Shown: in pieces, positions 21,637-31,877 of the stretch
Layout of the letters: every line of letters starts with the position of its first letter
Numbering within the stretch: position 1 is the stretch's first letter
DNA from: Hyphomicrobium sp.
Lineage (GTDB): Bacteria > Pseudomonadota > Alphaproteobacteria > Rhizobiales > Hyphomicrobiaceae
Assembly: GCA_016793445.1 (NCBI GenBank)
Contig: JAEUME010000015.1
Span: forward strand, 20,482-84,481
DNA: 64,000 nt
Reading direction: 5' to 3'
The notes under the pieces: model-generated
What the model was told of the DNA's origin: nothing
Databases searched by the model: none
What the model saw: only the letters and a program-made list of their open reading frames with translations
Position numbers and translations under genes: made by a program

Positions 21637-23175
21637 ATGGCGCTGTCGGCCAAACTGGAATTGCGGCAAGGCCAGCAACTGGTGATGACTCCCCAGTTGC
21701 AGCAGGCTATTCGCCTTCTGCAATTCTCCAACATGGAGCTGGCTGAATTCGTCGACGCCGAGCTGGAGCGCAATCCTCTTCTGGAACGCGAGGACAACCA
21801 GCCTCAGGCGAAGCCGGCCGACGAACCTATGTCCGAGCCGCCGCCTGAACCATCATCTGGCGGCGAGGACGAGTGGCTGGATCTGCGCAAGCCGGTGGAA
21901 GACCCCGCTGGCGCGCTCGATACGGACTACGACAATCTTTATCAGGACACCGGCCCCGCAGACACGCAGGGCAGCGCTGACAACGCGGCGCTTTCAAGCT
22001 GGGCGAACGTGCGCCAGCGCATGAGCAACGGCTTTGAGGACTCCGACGGCCTTGAGTCGTTTGTCGCCAGCGAAGAATCTCTGCGCGATCATCTGGCCGC
22101 GCAGCTTCCCCTCACCATCTCCGATCCGCGCGAACGGCTCATCGGACAATATCTCATCGATCTGGTTGATGAAGCCGGGTACATCCCCTCTGGCTTCGAC
22201 AGCCTGTCGCTGAAGCTCGGCGCGCCAGTCGAAATGATCGAGGGCGTGTTGCAGAAGCTGCAGACCTTCGATCCGCCGGGCGTGTTCGCACGCTCGCTCG
22301 CCGAATGTCTTGCCCTGCAGCTTAAGGACCAGAACCGGTACGATCCCTATATGGCGGCGCTGCTCGCCAATCTCGATCTGCTCGCCGCACGCAACCTCAA
22401 CGCGCTCCGCAAGGCGGTAGGCTGCGACATGGAAGAGCTGGCCGAGATGATCCAGGAGGTCAAGCGGCTGAACCCCAAGCCGGGTCTTCGGTTTGGCTCG
22501 GTGCAGATGCAGCCCGTGGTTCCCGACGTTCTCGTACGGCCCGCTTCAGACGGCGGCTGGCACGTCGAGCTCAACTCAGACACGCTGCCGCGCGTGCTCG
22601 TCAACCGCACATACTTCACGCGCGTCTCCAAGACCGCAGCGACAGAGAAGGACAAAGGATATCTTCTCGACTGTCTGCAAACCGCCAACTGGCTCATCAA
22701 GAGCCTCGATCAGCGCGCGCGAACGATCCTGCGCGTCGCCGAACAAATTGTGCGCCAGCAGGATGCGTTCTTCATGTATGGCGTGCAGCACCTGCGGCCG
22801 CTCAACCTGAAGACCGTGGCGGACGCCATCTCTATGCACGAATCGACCGTCTCGCGGGTCACGTCGAACAAGTACATCTCGACACCGCGCGGCATCTTTG
22901 AATTAAAATACTTCTTCACCAGCGCTATCGCTTCGGCCGATGGCCAGGAGGCGCACTCCTCCGAGGCCGTGCGTCACCGAATCAAACAGATGATCGACGC
23001 CGAAAGCGCCGACGACGTCCTTTCCGACGATAAGCTGGTAGAGAAGTTGCGGTCGGAGGGAATCGATATTGCCCGGCGCACGGTCGCTAAATACCGCGAG
23101 GCCTTGCGCATTCCATCCTCCGTTCAGCGCCGCCGCGACAAACGGCTTTTCGAGCGCATGGGTGGAACGATCTGA
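21637..23175 (+). CDS. rpoN: RNA polymerase sigma-54 factor RpoN
   Basis: 512 residues. The N-terminal activator-interaction region is glutamine-rich (LELRQGQQLVMTPQLQQAIR, LLQFSNMELAEFVDAELERN), then an acidic linker, a core-binding domain, and the DNA-binding end. It includes the RpoN box ARRTVAKYREAL (~478-489) and a final IPSSVQRRRDKR. It directs transcription of nitrogen, motility and other genes from -24/-12 promoters together with AAA+ activators. It lies downstream of lptB and upstream of hpf and ptsN, the standard order in proteobacteria. Confidence 0.98.
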   Translation: MALSAKLELRQGQQLVMTPQLQQAIRLLQFSNMELAEFVDAELERNPLLEREDNQPQAKPADEPMSEPPPEPSSGGEDEWLDLRKPVEDPAGALDTDYDNLYQDTGPADTQGSADNAALSSWANVRQRMSNGFEDSDGLESFVASEESLRDHLAAQLPLTISDPRERLIGQYLIDLVDEAGYIPSGFDSLSLKLGAPVEMIEGVLQKLQTFDPPGVFARSLAECLALQLKDQNRYDPYMAALLANLDLLAARNLNALRKAVGCDMEELAEMIQEVKRLNPKPGLRFGSVQMQPVVPDVLVRPASDGGWHVELNSDTLPRVLVNRTYFTRVSKTAATEKDKGYLLDCLQTANWLIKSLDQRARTILRVAEQIVRQQDAFFMYGVQHLRPLNLKTVADAISMHESTVSRVTSNKYISTPRGIFELKYFFTSAIASADGQEAHSSEAVRHRIKQMIDAESADDVLSDDKLVEKLRSEGIDIARRTVAKYREALRIPSSVQRRRDKRLFERMGGTI

Positions 23176-23434
23176 TTATTCCTGGCATTTACCGTCCGGG
23201 GAAAATCGCCAAGAAATTCAGCAGCGAAAACAACCGTGAATTGACAGAACGCCCGGCTATCCATAACTGTTGAGACAGGTTGTCGCGTTCTGCAGATATC
23301 TTCAAAGCTCCAGGGCACAGTGACTAGTCCACCTGTATAGCACGGATGTTAAGATGCTTCTGCCGGTAAAGACCCCGGCGCTTCCGGCTGGGCCTCGTGG
23401 CTCGCCGTCATGCCACGCAATAACAGGTTGAGAA

Positions 23435-24055
23435 ATGACCATACAGATCACCGGTAAGAATGTCGAAGTTGGTGACGCTTATCAGACCTATGTATCCGAC
23501 AAGATCCGCGCCCTGCTGCAGAAGTATGTAAGCCGCGATCTCAACGGCCATGTTCGCCTTGAGAAAGAGCGTGGACTTTTCAAGACCAACTGCTCCGTCC
23601 GCTTGGCAAGCGGACTTTTGCTCGAAGCTCACGGCGAAGGCGGTGACGCCTATCAGAGCGCGGACGCGGCCGTCGACCGTCTTGAAACGCGCATGCGCAA
23701 ATACAAGCAGCGACTCAAAGACCATGATGCGAGCCGCACGAACGCGGCGCGTAGCGGGGGTTTTGATGCGCGCGACGCCATTGTCAGTGTTGCCGAGGAC
23801 GAGACGAGCAGCGCAGCACCGTCTGATGACCATCCGCTCATTATCGCGGAAACCCAGCGTAACGTTTTGGAGTTATCTGTCAGCGAGGCAGTGATGCAGC
23901 TCGACCTGACCGAAGCGACGTTTCTAATCTTTCGGAATGCAGGCAGCGGTGGTGTGAACCTTGTCTACCGCCGCCAGGACGGACACATCGGCTGGATCGA
24001 TGCCGATGTTCCAAAGCAGAAGATCGTGAATGGCGAGGCCAGGTCCGCAGGGTAA
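23435..24055 (+). CDS. hpf: Ribosome hibernation promoting factor, long form
   Basis: 206 residues. The N-terminal S30AE domain (MTIQITGKNVEVGDAYQTYV, then LRLASGLLLEAHGEGGDAYQ-like segment and AAVDRLETRMRKYKQRLKDH) is joined by a linker to a C-terminal dimerisation domain (LDLTEATFLIFRNAGSGGVN, then LVYRRQDGHIGWIDAD). The long form makes 100S ribosome dimers by itself in stationary phase. TTGACA at 23241-23246 is a possible -35, but no good -10 follows. It lies between rpoN and ptsN in the conserved locus. Confidence 0.95.
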   Translation: MTIQITGKNVEVGDAYQTYVSDKIRALLQKYVSRDLNGHVRLEKERGLFKTNCSVRLASGLLLEAHGEGGDAYQSADAAVDRLETRMRKYKQRLKDHDASRTNAARSGGFDARDAIVSVAEDETSSAAPSDDHPLIIAETQRNVLELSVSEAVMQLDLTEATFLIFRNAGSGGVNLVYRRQDGHIGWIDADVPKQKIVNGEARSAG

Positions 24056-24183
24056 GGCGGTCGCGGGTTCAGGGGTGGACAGAATCCTGCCTTTATTTAC
24101 GCGTTGTCGGAGTGCGCGGGAAGCGTCCCCTCGGCTGGCCGCCGATGCAGGGCAGACTTGGACCTTGGGAAAAGGTGAACGAT

Positions 24184-24654
24184 ATGACCATGAACCTTAG
24201 CGATATTCTCGCAAGGAACGGTGTGGTGTCGGCGCTCAAGGCGCAGGACAAGAAGCAGGTACTGCAATCGATTGCCGAACGCGCCAGCAAAGTTACAGAG
24301 GTCGCCACACACGATATCTATACCGCCCTCCTGCAGCGTGAGCGGTTGAGCTCCACAGGCCTTGGCAGCGGAATCGCAATTCCCCACGTCAAACTTGCAG
24401 GTTTGACGTCGATCGTGTGTCTGTTCGCGCGGCTGTCCACTCCGGTGGCGTTTGAAAGCCATGATGAGCAGCCTGTCGATCTCGTCTTCTTCCTGCTCGC
24501 GCCCGAGCACGCCGGCGGAGATCATTTGAAGGCCTTGGCACGCATCTCGCGTCTGGTGCGCGATCCAGCGACTCTGGAGGCTCTGCGCAGCGCCAAGGAC
24601 GAGGCCGCGCTGACGCGCGTTCTCACCTCACCTATTACGTCGCACGCGGCTTGA
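24184..24654 (+). CDS. ptsN: Nitrogen PTS protein EIIA-Ntr
   Basis: 156 residues from ATG 24184 (aaaggtg 7 bases upstream); ATG 24190 is also possible, while the longer frame from 24112 is not favoured. The phosphorylated histidine is in GLGSGIAIPHVKLAG (~68). The rest follows the PTS EIIA type 2 fold (DLVFFLLAPEHAGGDHLKAL, ARISRLVRDPATLEALRSAK). EIIA-Ntr receives phosphate through NPr and controls potassium and nitrogen functions by protein contacts. It is the last gene of the rpoN locus and is followed by a bidirectional terminator. Confidence 0.96.
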   Translation: MTMNLSDILARNGVVSALKAQDKKQVLQSIAERASKVTEVATHDIYTALLQRERLSSTGLGSGIAIPHVKLAGLTSIVCLFARLSTPVAFESHDEQPVDLVFFLLAPEHAGGDHLKALARISRLVRDPATLEALRSAKDEAALTRVLTSPITSHAA

Positions 24655-24683
24655 GAGGCCTCGCGACCAAGTCCATGAAGCGA

Positions 24684-24716
24684 AAAAGGCCCCGCAGCAG
24701 TTGCGCTGGGCCTTTT
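24684..24716. terminator. Bidirectional intrinsic terminator between ptsN and uppP
   Basis: aaaaggccc (24684-24692) pairs with gggcctttt (24708-24716), a 9-bp stem with A and T runs on both sides, so it can end transcription from ptsN (+) and uppP (-). Confidence 0.9.
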
Positions 24717-24762
24717 CATTGAGCGGACCGAGTAACGCTGCGACGTGATCGGTAAGGAGCAT

Positions 24763-25563
24763 CTACATGCCGGCAATCGCGATTGCACCTAGTCCGATGC
24801 CGCCGACGATCAACCGCCACCAGCCAAAGAACGACAGCCCCTTGGCCTTGATGAAATCGAGTACATGGCGGACGACAAACACGCCGGCGATGAAGGCCGC
24901 TACGAAGCCCAGCGCAATTTTGTTGGCATCGTCGACGGTCAGCACGGACCAGTTCTTGTAAAGATCGTAGGCGAACGCGCCAGCCATGGTCGGCATGGCC
25001 AGGAAGAACGAGAACTCGGCCGCCGTACGCTTGTCGGCGCCCAGAAACAGTGCGCCGACAATAGTCGAGCCCGATCGTGAAACGCCCGGAATGAGCGCCA
25101 GACACTGGCAAAGGCCTATCTTGAACGCGGTTGAAGGCGGCAGATCGAGGACATCCGTGTAGGTCGGCTCGAACTTTATGTTGTCGACCACCAGCAGAAT
25201 GATGCCGCCCAGAACGAGCATGCTGGAGATCAGCAGCGGGCTTTCAAAGAAAATCGTCTTGATGATCTTGTGACCAGCCGCACCGATGACAGCGGCGGGC
25301 AGAAATGCCAGCAGGATACCCAACACGAACTTCTGCGTGCGCGGATCGTTGGGCAGCGCGCGGGCCAATTCCCACAGCTTGGCGGCATAAACCGTCAGCA
25401 GCGCAAGGATGGCGCCAAGCTGGATCAACACCTCGAACGTACGGCCCGGCGAGGTGAAGCCCAGCAGGTGCTCTACCAGCAAGAGATGGCCCGTAGAGGA
25501 AACCGGAATGTATTCGGTCAGCCCTTCGATGAGGCCGAGCAGGATCACTTGCCAGGTTGGCAT
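24763..25563 (-). CDS. uppP: Undecaprenyl-diphosphatase
   Basis: 266 residues from ATG 25563, the usual family length; the frame extends 33 codons further but that part is not conserved in character. Motifs are [20 protein letters not shown] (~9-28, with catalytic Glu and Ser) and [20 protein letters not shown] (the second conserved motif, with Arg), on an integral membrane protein with about eight helices. It dephosphorylates C55-PP to recycle the lipid carrier for peptidoglycan and O-antigen synthesis. Convergent with ptsN. The 320 bp upstream (25564-25883) hold no gene I can support. Confidence 0.96.
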   Translation of the reverse strand: MPTWQVILLGLIEGLTEYIPVSSTGHLLLVEHLLGFTSPGRTFEVLIQLGAILALLTVYAAKLWELARALPNDPRTQKFVLGILLAFLPAAVIGAAGHKIIKTIFFESPLLISSMLVLGGIILLVVDNIKFEPTYTDVLDLPPSTAFKIGLCQCLALIPGVSRSGSTIVGALFLGADKRTAAEFSFFLAMPTMAGAFAYDLYKNWSVLTVDDANKIALGFVAAFIAGVFVVRHVLDFIKAKGLSFFGWWRLIVGGIGLGAIAIAGM

Positions 25564-25883
25564 CGCGAAGAACTCCGCAGAAGTGGAAGGCGGGAAAGAG
25601 GCGGCCGTGAACGCGCAGTGGGCTGGATGGCGCGCCACGCTTGGGCCGCCGCTCCGCTTCAAGTGAATGGCGAAACGGCTCTAGGTCCTTATTCTATCGT
25701 GCTTGGTATCGGAAAATCGGTTCTCACCTTTCCGCAAAGCACTCCAGGCTTTAAGGCCAAGCCCGCCGGCCTGCAAACACGTTCCTGGGCCGGGAGCGTG
25801 GTTCGCTTGCGAGGGTGCCGCGAGAGCCACGATTGATTCTGCGCGCAGAGCCCGCAAATAACCCAAGTGGAAATGACCAAACC

Positions 25884-26909
25884 TCAGTTGGAGGGAGAAA
25901 ATCCTACGCCCACGTCGCGCAAACTGCGTCCGGCCGACGGCAAGTCGAGCACGCGCCCGCTTGGAGGCGGCATTGCAGAAGGCGGCGTGCCGGCCGCCCC
26001 GATAGGCTTCACCGGCTCGCCATTGGCGCACGTGCGAATGGGCTCGGCGGAAAGCTGGTCGAGGCCGTTCTTGTCGACGACGTTCTCATGGTGGCGGCCA
26101 TAACGGTTGCGCCACTCGGCGACCTGTCCGGTCGCTTGCTGGCGGACACCTTCGCCCGCATTGCAGAAAATGTTCTGGTAGATGTCCTCGATCCACAACC
26201 GCTCATTGGGGGAGGCGTTGACGACGGCGACATCGATGAGATTGAGCGCCGCGATCTGATCCTGGGGCACGAACTTGCCGCGCCACAACAAATCCGCAAG
26301 GAACGCCTGAGCGCCCGCGTGCCCCTTCTTGGAGAGCCGCGAAAGCCAATGGACGCCATTCTCGGTCTTGCTCTCCTCGCCCCGTGCGCGCATGGCCAGA
26401 TCGGGTCCCTCGCCGCGCAGGAAGACCTTGGCAAGCTCGAACTGCGCGTCCTCGTCGTTGAAGAACAGGGCCGCGCGCTGCAACAAGCTGTCGGCAAGCT
26501 TGGGATTGGGCTTCAAAGAGCCCTCGGCAATGCCCGCGCGCAGGTATCGCGACACTTCGGTCAGCGCCTTGGCGGCGACGGGCGCGAGATCATCGTCGTC
26601 CGGATCGACATCCCGCAACTCGTCGGCGAGTTTGCGGAAGATGTTGTAGGCTTTCACGTGGTCGGTGTATGCGCCTTCGTTATCGGCGTAGATGCGCGCG
26701 ATGTAAAACGTCCCCATAACCGGGTTGGACTCGGCGGCCACCTCGAGGGCGGGAACCGCCAGCTCGTAGTAGCCGCCATTGAAGGCCGCGATGCCCTGCT
26801 TCAAGGCATCCTCGCCCGAGCGGAACGTCATCGTTCCGGCGGCAAGTGCCGCCGCCGGAAGAGCCACGCTCATAATCAAGCCTAGACAAGCACGTCTAAA
26901 TGTCCGCAT
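25884..26909 (-). CDS. Secreted Sel1/TPR-like repeat protein
   Basis: 341 residues with a Sec signal peptide ([20 protein letters not shown], cut about residue 24). Helical Sel1-like repeats follow: [60 protein letters not shown], and [20 protein letters not shown]. The C-terminus is Pro/Ser-rich and disordered. Such periplasmic scaffolds take part in envelope complexes, but no partner is evident. Its ATG overlaps the end of ilvD by 14 bp on the same strand, so it is transcribed with ilvD. Confidence 0.82.
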   Translation of the reverse strand: MRTFRRACLGLIMSVALPAAALAAGTMTFRSGEDALKQGIAAFNGGYYELAVPALEVAAESNPVMGTFYIARIYADNEGAYTDHVKAYNIFRKLADELRDVDPDDDDLAPVAAKALTEVSRYLRAGIAEGSLKPNPKLADSLLQRAALFFNDEDAQFELAKVFLRGEGPDLAMRARGEESKTENGVHWLSRLSKKGHAGAQAFLADLLWRGKFVPQDQIAALNLIDVAVVNASPNERLWIEDIYQNIFCNAGEGVRQQATGQVAEWRNRYGRHHENVVDKNGLDQLSAEPIRTCANGEPVKPIGAAGTPPSAMPPPSGRVLDLPSAGRSLRDVGVGFSPSN

Positions 26910-28620
26910 AGCAGAGGACTTCCGCCTTTCCGCCGGCGTGGGTCACCGCGCCATAGCGCGCCGGCCCAACCTGATCGGCAAATTTCGCCAATGCGCCCGA
27001 GCGATACATGCTCGCAGGGGCCTTCCATTCCTTGCGGCGCTTCTCAAGCTCCGCCGCATCGACTTCCAGATCGATCCGTCCCGTCACCGCATCGAGCGCG
27101 ATGATGTCGCCATTCTTGATGAGCGCGATCGGCCCGCCCACGGCGGCCTCGGGTCCCACATGGCCAACGCAGAATCCACGCGTTGCGCCAGAGAAGCGCC
27201 CATCGGTGATCAGCGCGACCTTGTCGCCCGAGCCCTGCCCGTAAAGAGCGGCCGTCGTCGAGAGCATCTCACGCATACCGGGGCCGCCTTTCGGGCCCTC
27301 GTAGCGGATGACGAGAACCTCGCCTTCCTTGTAGTTGCGCGCCTCAACGGCGGCGAAGGCATCTTCTTCGCAGTCAAAGCAGCGGGCAGGACCACGGAAC
27401 TGGAGGTTCTTCAGTCCTGCCACCTTCACGATGGCACCGTCAGGCGCGAGGCTGCCTTTCAGGCCCACGACGCCGCCCGTTGGTGAGAGCGGATTTGCCA
27501 CCGGATAGATGATCTTCTGCGCGGAATTGAACTTAACGCTTTCCAGGTTCTCGGCCATGGTCTTGCCGGTCACCGTGATGCAGTCGCCGTGCAACACGCC
27601 GCCTTCCAGCAGGGCTTTGAGTATCTGCGGCACGCCGCCGATATCGAAGACGTCCTTGGCGATGTACTGGCCGCCCGGCTTCAAGTCCGCGATGTAGGGC
27701 GTTCTCTTGAAGATCTCGGCGACGTCGAACAGATCAAATTCGATGCCACATTCATGCGCCATGGCGGGAAGATGAAGCGCGCCGTTGGTCGAGCCGCCGG
27801 TTGCGGCCACTACGATGGCGGCATTCTCGAACGCCTTGCGCGTGCAGATGTCGCGCGGGCGCAATCCATGCGCAAGCAGCCTCATCACGGCTTCACCACT
27901 CGCGACAGCATACTCATCGCGGCTCTCGTAAGGCGCGGGCGCGCCCGCCGAGCCCGGCAGAGCAAGGCCAATCGCTTCCGACACGCACGCCATGGTGTTT
28001 GCGGTGAACTGACCGCCGCACGAGCCGGCCGAGGGACACGCGCCGCATTCCAGTTCATGCAGCTCGCCATCGGACATCTTGCCCGCGGAATGCATGCCGA
28101 CGCCTTCGAAAACATCCTGAACAGTAACGTCCTTGCCCTTGTGCTTACCGGGAAGAATCGAACCGCCATACATGAAGACGCTCGGGACGTTGAGGCGCAG
28201 CATGGCCATCATCATACCCGGCAGGCTCTTGTCGCAGCCGGCGATGCCCACGAGCGCGTCGTAGCAATGGCCGCGCATGGTGAGCTCGATCGAATCAGCG
28301 ATGACCTCGCGCGAAACCAGCGACGACTTCATGCCCTGGTGCCCCATGGCGATGCCGTCGGTCACGGTAATGGTGCAGAACTCGCGCGGCGTGCCGCCGG
28401 CTTCCGCGACGCCCTTCTTGGCGGCTTGGGCCTGACGCATCAGCGCGATGTTGCAGGGCGCCGCCTCGTTCCAGCATGACGCGACGCCGACGAAGGGCCT
28501 GTGAATCTCCTCTTCGGTCAACCCCATGGCGTAGTAGTAGGAGCGGTGAGGCGCGCGTGAGGGCCCCTCCGTCACATGGCGGCTCGGCAGCTTTGTCTTG
28601 TCGAACGTCTTGGCGTCCAT
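26896..28620 (-). CDS. ilvD: Dihydroxy-acid dehydratase
   Basis: 574 residues from ATG 28620; the frame runs 26 codons further but the family starts near [20 protein letters not shown]. Iron-sulfur cysteines are in [28 protein letters not shown], and [40 protein letters not shown] is the conserved C-terminal signature with the Mg/substrate serine. It dehydrates dihydroxy-isovalerate and dihydroxy-methylvalerate in branched-chain amino acid synthesis. Its end overlaps the Sel1-like gene. Confidence 0.98.
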   Translation of the reverse strand: MDAKTFDKTKLPSRHVTEGPSRAPHRSYYYAMGLTEEEIHRPFVGVASCWNEAAPCNIALMRQAQAAKKGVAEAGGTPREFCTITVTDGIAMGHQGMKSSLVSREVIADSIELTMRGHCYDALVGIAGCDKSLPGMMMAMLRLNVPSVFMYGGSILPGKHKGKDVTVQDVFEGVGMHSAGKMSDGELHELECGACPSAGSCGGQFTANTMACVSEAIGLALPGSAGAPAPYESRDEYAVASGEAVMRLLAHGLRPRDICTRKAFENAAIVVAATGGSTNGALHLPAMAHECGIEFDLFDVAEIFKRTPYIADLKPGGQYIAKDVFDIGGVPQILKALLEGGVLHGDCITVTGKTMAENLESVKFNSAQKIIYPVANPLSPTGGVVGLKGSLAPDGAIVKVAGLKNLQFRGPARCFDCEEDAFAAVEARNYKEGEVLVIRYEGPKGGPGMREMLSTTAALYGQGSGDKVALITDGRFSGATRGFCVGHVGPEAAVGGPIALIKNGDIIALDAVTGRIDLEVDAAELEKRRKEWKAPASMYRSGALAKFADQVGPARYGAVTHAGGKAEVLCYADI

Positions 28621-29132
28621 TTCATTCCTCGTTTGTCTTGCGTGGCTGTTTTTCTGCTCATAAGCGCACTTTGGCGCGGCGGAAAGCCCACAAGACAAGA
28701 CCGATGCCCGCGAATCGTGCGTACCGGACCTGGACCGCCGGTACTGATAATTCTCGGCTAGCAGTTGCGCGGACTTTGTGGCCCGATAGTGGCGCTCATC
28801 AGCCAGAACGTTGCCCTTCTGTCACAAACGTTAACGGACTGATAAATTATCCATGACCCGGCGTTACGGGTGCAATCTCGCTCCCTCCATCACCGCTGTT
28901 GCTTCGACCGGATGCTGAGCAGCCGCGATATTAGGATGTGGCGATGCGCCCGGCAGGCCGATAAATTTCGTTGAGAAGCAGGTTAACGGCCGACTTCGGC
29001 GGGGAGAGGGCTCAGGTGCGGCAGTCAGACGGCATTTTTTGCGCTATTCACGCAACGGACTAAAGCCGCAGGCGGATCGATGGTGCTCTTACCTTCTCCG
29101 CCGCCGCGGGCTTGTGAGGGAGAAACGAGCGC
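28621..29132. other. 512-bp divergent intergenic region without a gene
   Basis: It lies between ilvD (-) and the DUF898 gene (+). I find no convincing ORF, RNA or attenuator; ilvD leader-peptide features (runs of Ile/Val/Leu codons plus terminator) are not evident. Confidence 0.5.
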
Positions 29133-30479
29133 ATGCAGGACAACACGGGCCCTGCTGGACTGGGTCAGGAACTGGGACAGGCGGACCGCATCGACATCAC
29201 GTTCGATAATCGCGGCGACAGGCTGATCGGGCTCGGACTGGTCAATGGCGTCCTCAAGGTGCTTTCGCTGGGCTTCTATTCGTTCTGGGCCAAAACGGAG
29301 GTCCGGCGGCGCCTGTGGTCGTTCACGCGCATCAACGGCGAGCCGCTGGAATACACCGGAACCGGCAAGGAGCTGTTCTTGGGGTTCATTATCGTGTTTT
29401 TCGCCTTCGTGGTGCCCTTGATGCTCGGCGGCTTGGCTATCGCTCTCCTCTTTCCCGGCAATAGGGGCGCGCTCGCCATCTATCAGCTCGCGGCCTACGG
29501 TCTGTTTTTCTTCCTCCTCGGCAATGCGCTGTACCGCGCCCAGCGCTACCGGCTGAGCCGCACGCGCTGGCGCAGCATCCGGGGCTGGCTGGCAGGAAGC
29601 CCTGCCCGCTACGGCTGGACCTATTTCTGGACCCTCGGCCTGCCCTTCCTGCTCGTTGCCCTGCTGACGGCATTCGTCGGCTGGGTGGTGACGCCCGCCC
29701 TCGCGGGGCCTGTCGCCATCCTCGGGTTGATCGCGGCGCTGTGGGTCCTGCCCTGGCGCTCAAATATGCTGCAACGCAGGATCACCAACGACATGCGCTT
29801 CGGCGACCGGCCGCTCAGCTACTCGGGCAGGTCCGGACCACTCTACAAGCGCTACTTCTTCGCGTGGATGGGAAGCGCGCTGCTGGTCGTGGCCGCAGGC
29901 GTCGCGACTCTGTTGTTCATGAATAAATCTGGCTATTTGGAGAGTGTGGCCGCGGGCGAACGGCCCATTCCGACCTTGACCCAGGTCGCGGCCGTCATCT
30001 TGATCTGGATCGTCACGATCATTGCCATGGGCCTTGTCACGGCGTGGTATCGCGCCATGCAGTACAACCATTTCGCGACCCACACCCATCTTGAAGGCGC
30101 AACCTTCCGCCTCAACGCGTCGGGAAAGAGCCTGATGTGGCTGATGTTGTCCAACTGGCTGATTTCGATGCTGGGCGTCGTCTTCGGTTTGGCGGTAGGC
30201 GGCGCGCTCGTCTACGCGGCCGGCCTGACGCCTCAGCCATCTGCGCCCGGCGCGCCGCCCTCCGAGCCGGGCATCATTCCGGTTCTCTTGATCATGCTGC
30301 CCATCGTGCTGGCGACCACCGTCGCCACGACGTTTGCCCAGTTCCGCTCGGCCCGCTACTTTCTTTCCCGTCTGAAGCTCGACGGCCCGGTCGATCTGGC
30401 CGCCATTCAGCAGAGCGCAAGCTCCGGACCACGGCTTGGCGAGGGGCTCGCACAGGTGTTCGACCTCGATGCATTCTGA
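29133..30479 (+). CDS. DUF898 (YjgN-type) membrane protein
   Basis: 448 residues with eight or more hydrophobic helices. DUF898 features are DITFDNRGDRLIGLGLVNGV, LKVLSLGFYSFWAKTEVRRR, then LWSFTRINGEPLEYTGTGKE, and a second half-repeat (MRFGDRPLSYSGRSGPLYKR, NHFATHTHLEGATFRLNASG). The function is unknown in the family. The stop overlaps the start of the M48 peptidase by 11 bp, a conserved pairing of DUF898 with M48 metallopeptidases that suggests a joint role in membrane protein quality control (inference). Confidence 0.92.
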   Translation: MQDNTGPAGLGQELGQADRIDITFDNRGDRLIGLGLVNGVLKVLSLGFYSFWAKTEVRRRLWSFTRINGEPLEYTGTGKELFLGFIIVFFAFVVPLMLGGLAIALLFPGNRGALAIYQLAAYGLFFFLLGNALYRAQRYRLSRTRWRSIRGWLAGSPARYGWTYFWTLGLPFLLVALLTAFVGWVVTPALAGPVAILGLIAALWVLPWRSNMLQRRITNDMRFGDRPLSYSGRSGPLYKRYFFAWMGSALLVVAAGVATLLFMNKSGYLESVAAGERPIPTLTQVAAVILIWIVTIIAMGLVTAWYRAMQYNHFATHTHLEGATFRLNASGKSLMWLMLSNWLISMLGVVFGLAVGGALVYAAGLTPQPSAPGAPPSEPGIIPVLLIMLPIVLATTVATTFAQFRSARYFLSRLKLDGPVDLAAIQQSASSGPRLGEGLAQVFDLDAF

Positions 30480-31647
30480 TGCCGCATCCCACTATGCCCG
30501 CCTGAGCGATGGCAAGTCGGCGGCCGCGCGTGATTGCCGCGTCCGTCTCGATCTTTCGGGACTGGAGATTGTCTCCGACGATGGCGCGGTACGTATGCGC
30601 TGGCCTTATGAGAGCCTGCGCGCGAACGAGCCGCTGCGTCCCCAGTCCATCGACGTCCTGCTGTCCTCCACCGACGCACCGGGCGTCACGGTCTTTGTAC
30701 CTGGAACGCAATTCCCAAATGCGCTCGCGCCACGCGCGCCGCAGCTCACGCGCCACGCTGAGCGATGGCGTCACGCCAAGCCCTGGGTCATCGGGGCAGC
30801 CGTCCTCGCCGGCCTTGCGGTGCTCATCCACACTGCCGGTTGGACGCCCTTGCGCACGATCGCAAATCTGCTGCCGCAGTCCTGGCGCGAACGGCTTGGC
30901 GATGCAGCCATCGAGTCGATGGCCGAGAACAGGCAACGCTGCGTCAATCCAGTCGGCGCCGCCGCGCTCGATCAGTTGACCCAGCGCCTCAGCTCCGTTT
31001 CGGGAACCGGGCAGGATTTCAAGGTCCTGATCGTTGACTGGGATCTGTTCAACGCCTTTGCGGTTCCAGGCAACAAGATCATCATGACGAAAGGGCTTAT
31101 CGAAAAGGCCGACAGCCCGGACGAGGTTGCGGGCGTGCTGGCCCATGAGATGGGCCACGGCATCGCGCTTCATCCAGAGACAGGGATCATCCGAGCCATC
31201 GGCATGTCGGCGGCCGTCGAGTTGATGATGGGCGGTTCGGGCGGAACGCTGGCCAACCTCGGCCTCATCCTCGCGCAGCTTGGCTATACGCGCGCCGCCG
31301 AGCGCGAAGCCGACGATCAGGCGCTGGTGCTGTTGCGCAAGTCTGGCATCTCCCAGCAGGGTCTGGCGAATTTCTTCCGCCGCGTTCTCAGCGAGGAAGG
31401 CAAATACGCCAACGACGATCAGAACACGAACGGCGGCAAGAGCCAGGAAAAGGACGACCGCTTGGCGCGCACGCTCGACATGTTCTCGACCCATCCACCG
31501 ACCGAAGAACGCGCCGAACGCATCCGCATGTCGGCGAGCTACCCATCGACGCCGGCGCTTTCCGCGGAAGACTGGCGTGCCTTCAAGGCTATTTGCGCAA
31601 CGACGGCGCCGCTGACGCCGCCGGCAGAGGACGAAGCAAAGCGTTGA
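30469..31647 (+). CDS. M48-family zinc metallopeptidase with N-terminal membrane anchor
   Basis: 392 residues from ATG 30469, overlapping the DUF898 stop. The first ~100 residues are a cytoplasmic beta-rich domain (RVRLDLSGLEIVSDDGAVRM), then one membrane helix (WVIGAAVLAGLAVLIHTAGW, ~105-125), then the peptidase. The zinc site is VLAHEMGHGIALH (HExxH, ~225-230) with the third ligand in AEREADDQAL. THPPTEERAERI is the usual M48 C-terminal motif. It is likely a membrane-bound protease facing the periplasm, related to BepA/YcaL types. Confidence 0.92.
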   Translation: MHSDAASHYARLSDGKSAAARDCRVRLDLSGLEIVSDDGAVRMRWPYESLRANEPLRPQSIDVLLSSTDAPGVTVFVPGTQFPNALAPRAPQLTRHAERWRHAKPWVIGAAVLAGLAVLIHTAGWTPLRTIANLLPQSWRERLGDAAIESMAENRQRCVNPVGAAALDQLTQRLSSVSGTGQDFKVLIVDWDLFNAFAVPGNKIIMTKGLIEKADSPDEVAGVLAHEMGHGIALHPETGIIRAIGMSAAVELMMGGSGGTLANLGLILAQLGYTRAAEREADDQALVLLRKSGISQQGLANFFRRVLSEEGKYANDDQNTNGGKSQEKDDRLARTLDMFSTHPPTEERAERIRMSASYPSTPALSAEDWRAFKAICATTAPLTPPAEDEAKR

Positions 31648-31877
31648 GCTTTCGCCGAGGTTCGACCAGGCTCGTTGGCTGGGCGGACTTATTTGCCGAA
31701 GACTGCCGCTTCTTATCCGCAGCCTTGAATTGCATTGCCAAGATCCCAAATGTTTCACGCCGGTGGCGGGTAAACGCGCCAAACTGGCGAAAATCGGCCT
31801 GAATGGGGCCAGAATCCCCAGGCAGGGTGCTTCCTTATGGTTGTCGCGGTATGCGTCCTGCCGGGAGTTTGGTGCGC

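Noticed and set aside
25815..26885. 356-codon plus-strand frame over the Sel1-like gene
   Set aside because: The minus-strand gene has a signal peptide and Sel1 repeats; the plus frame is its shadow.
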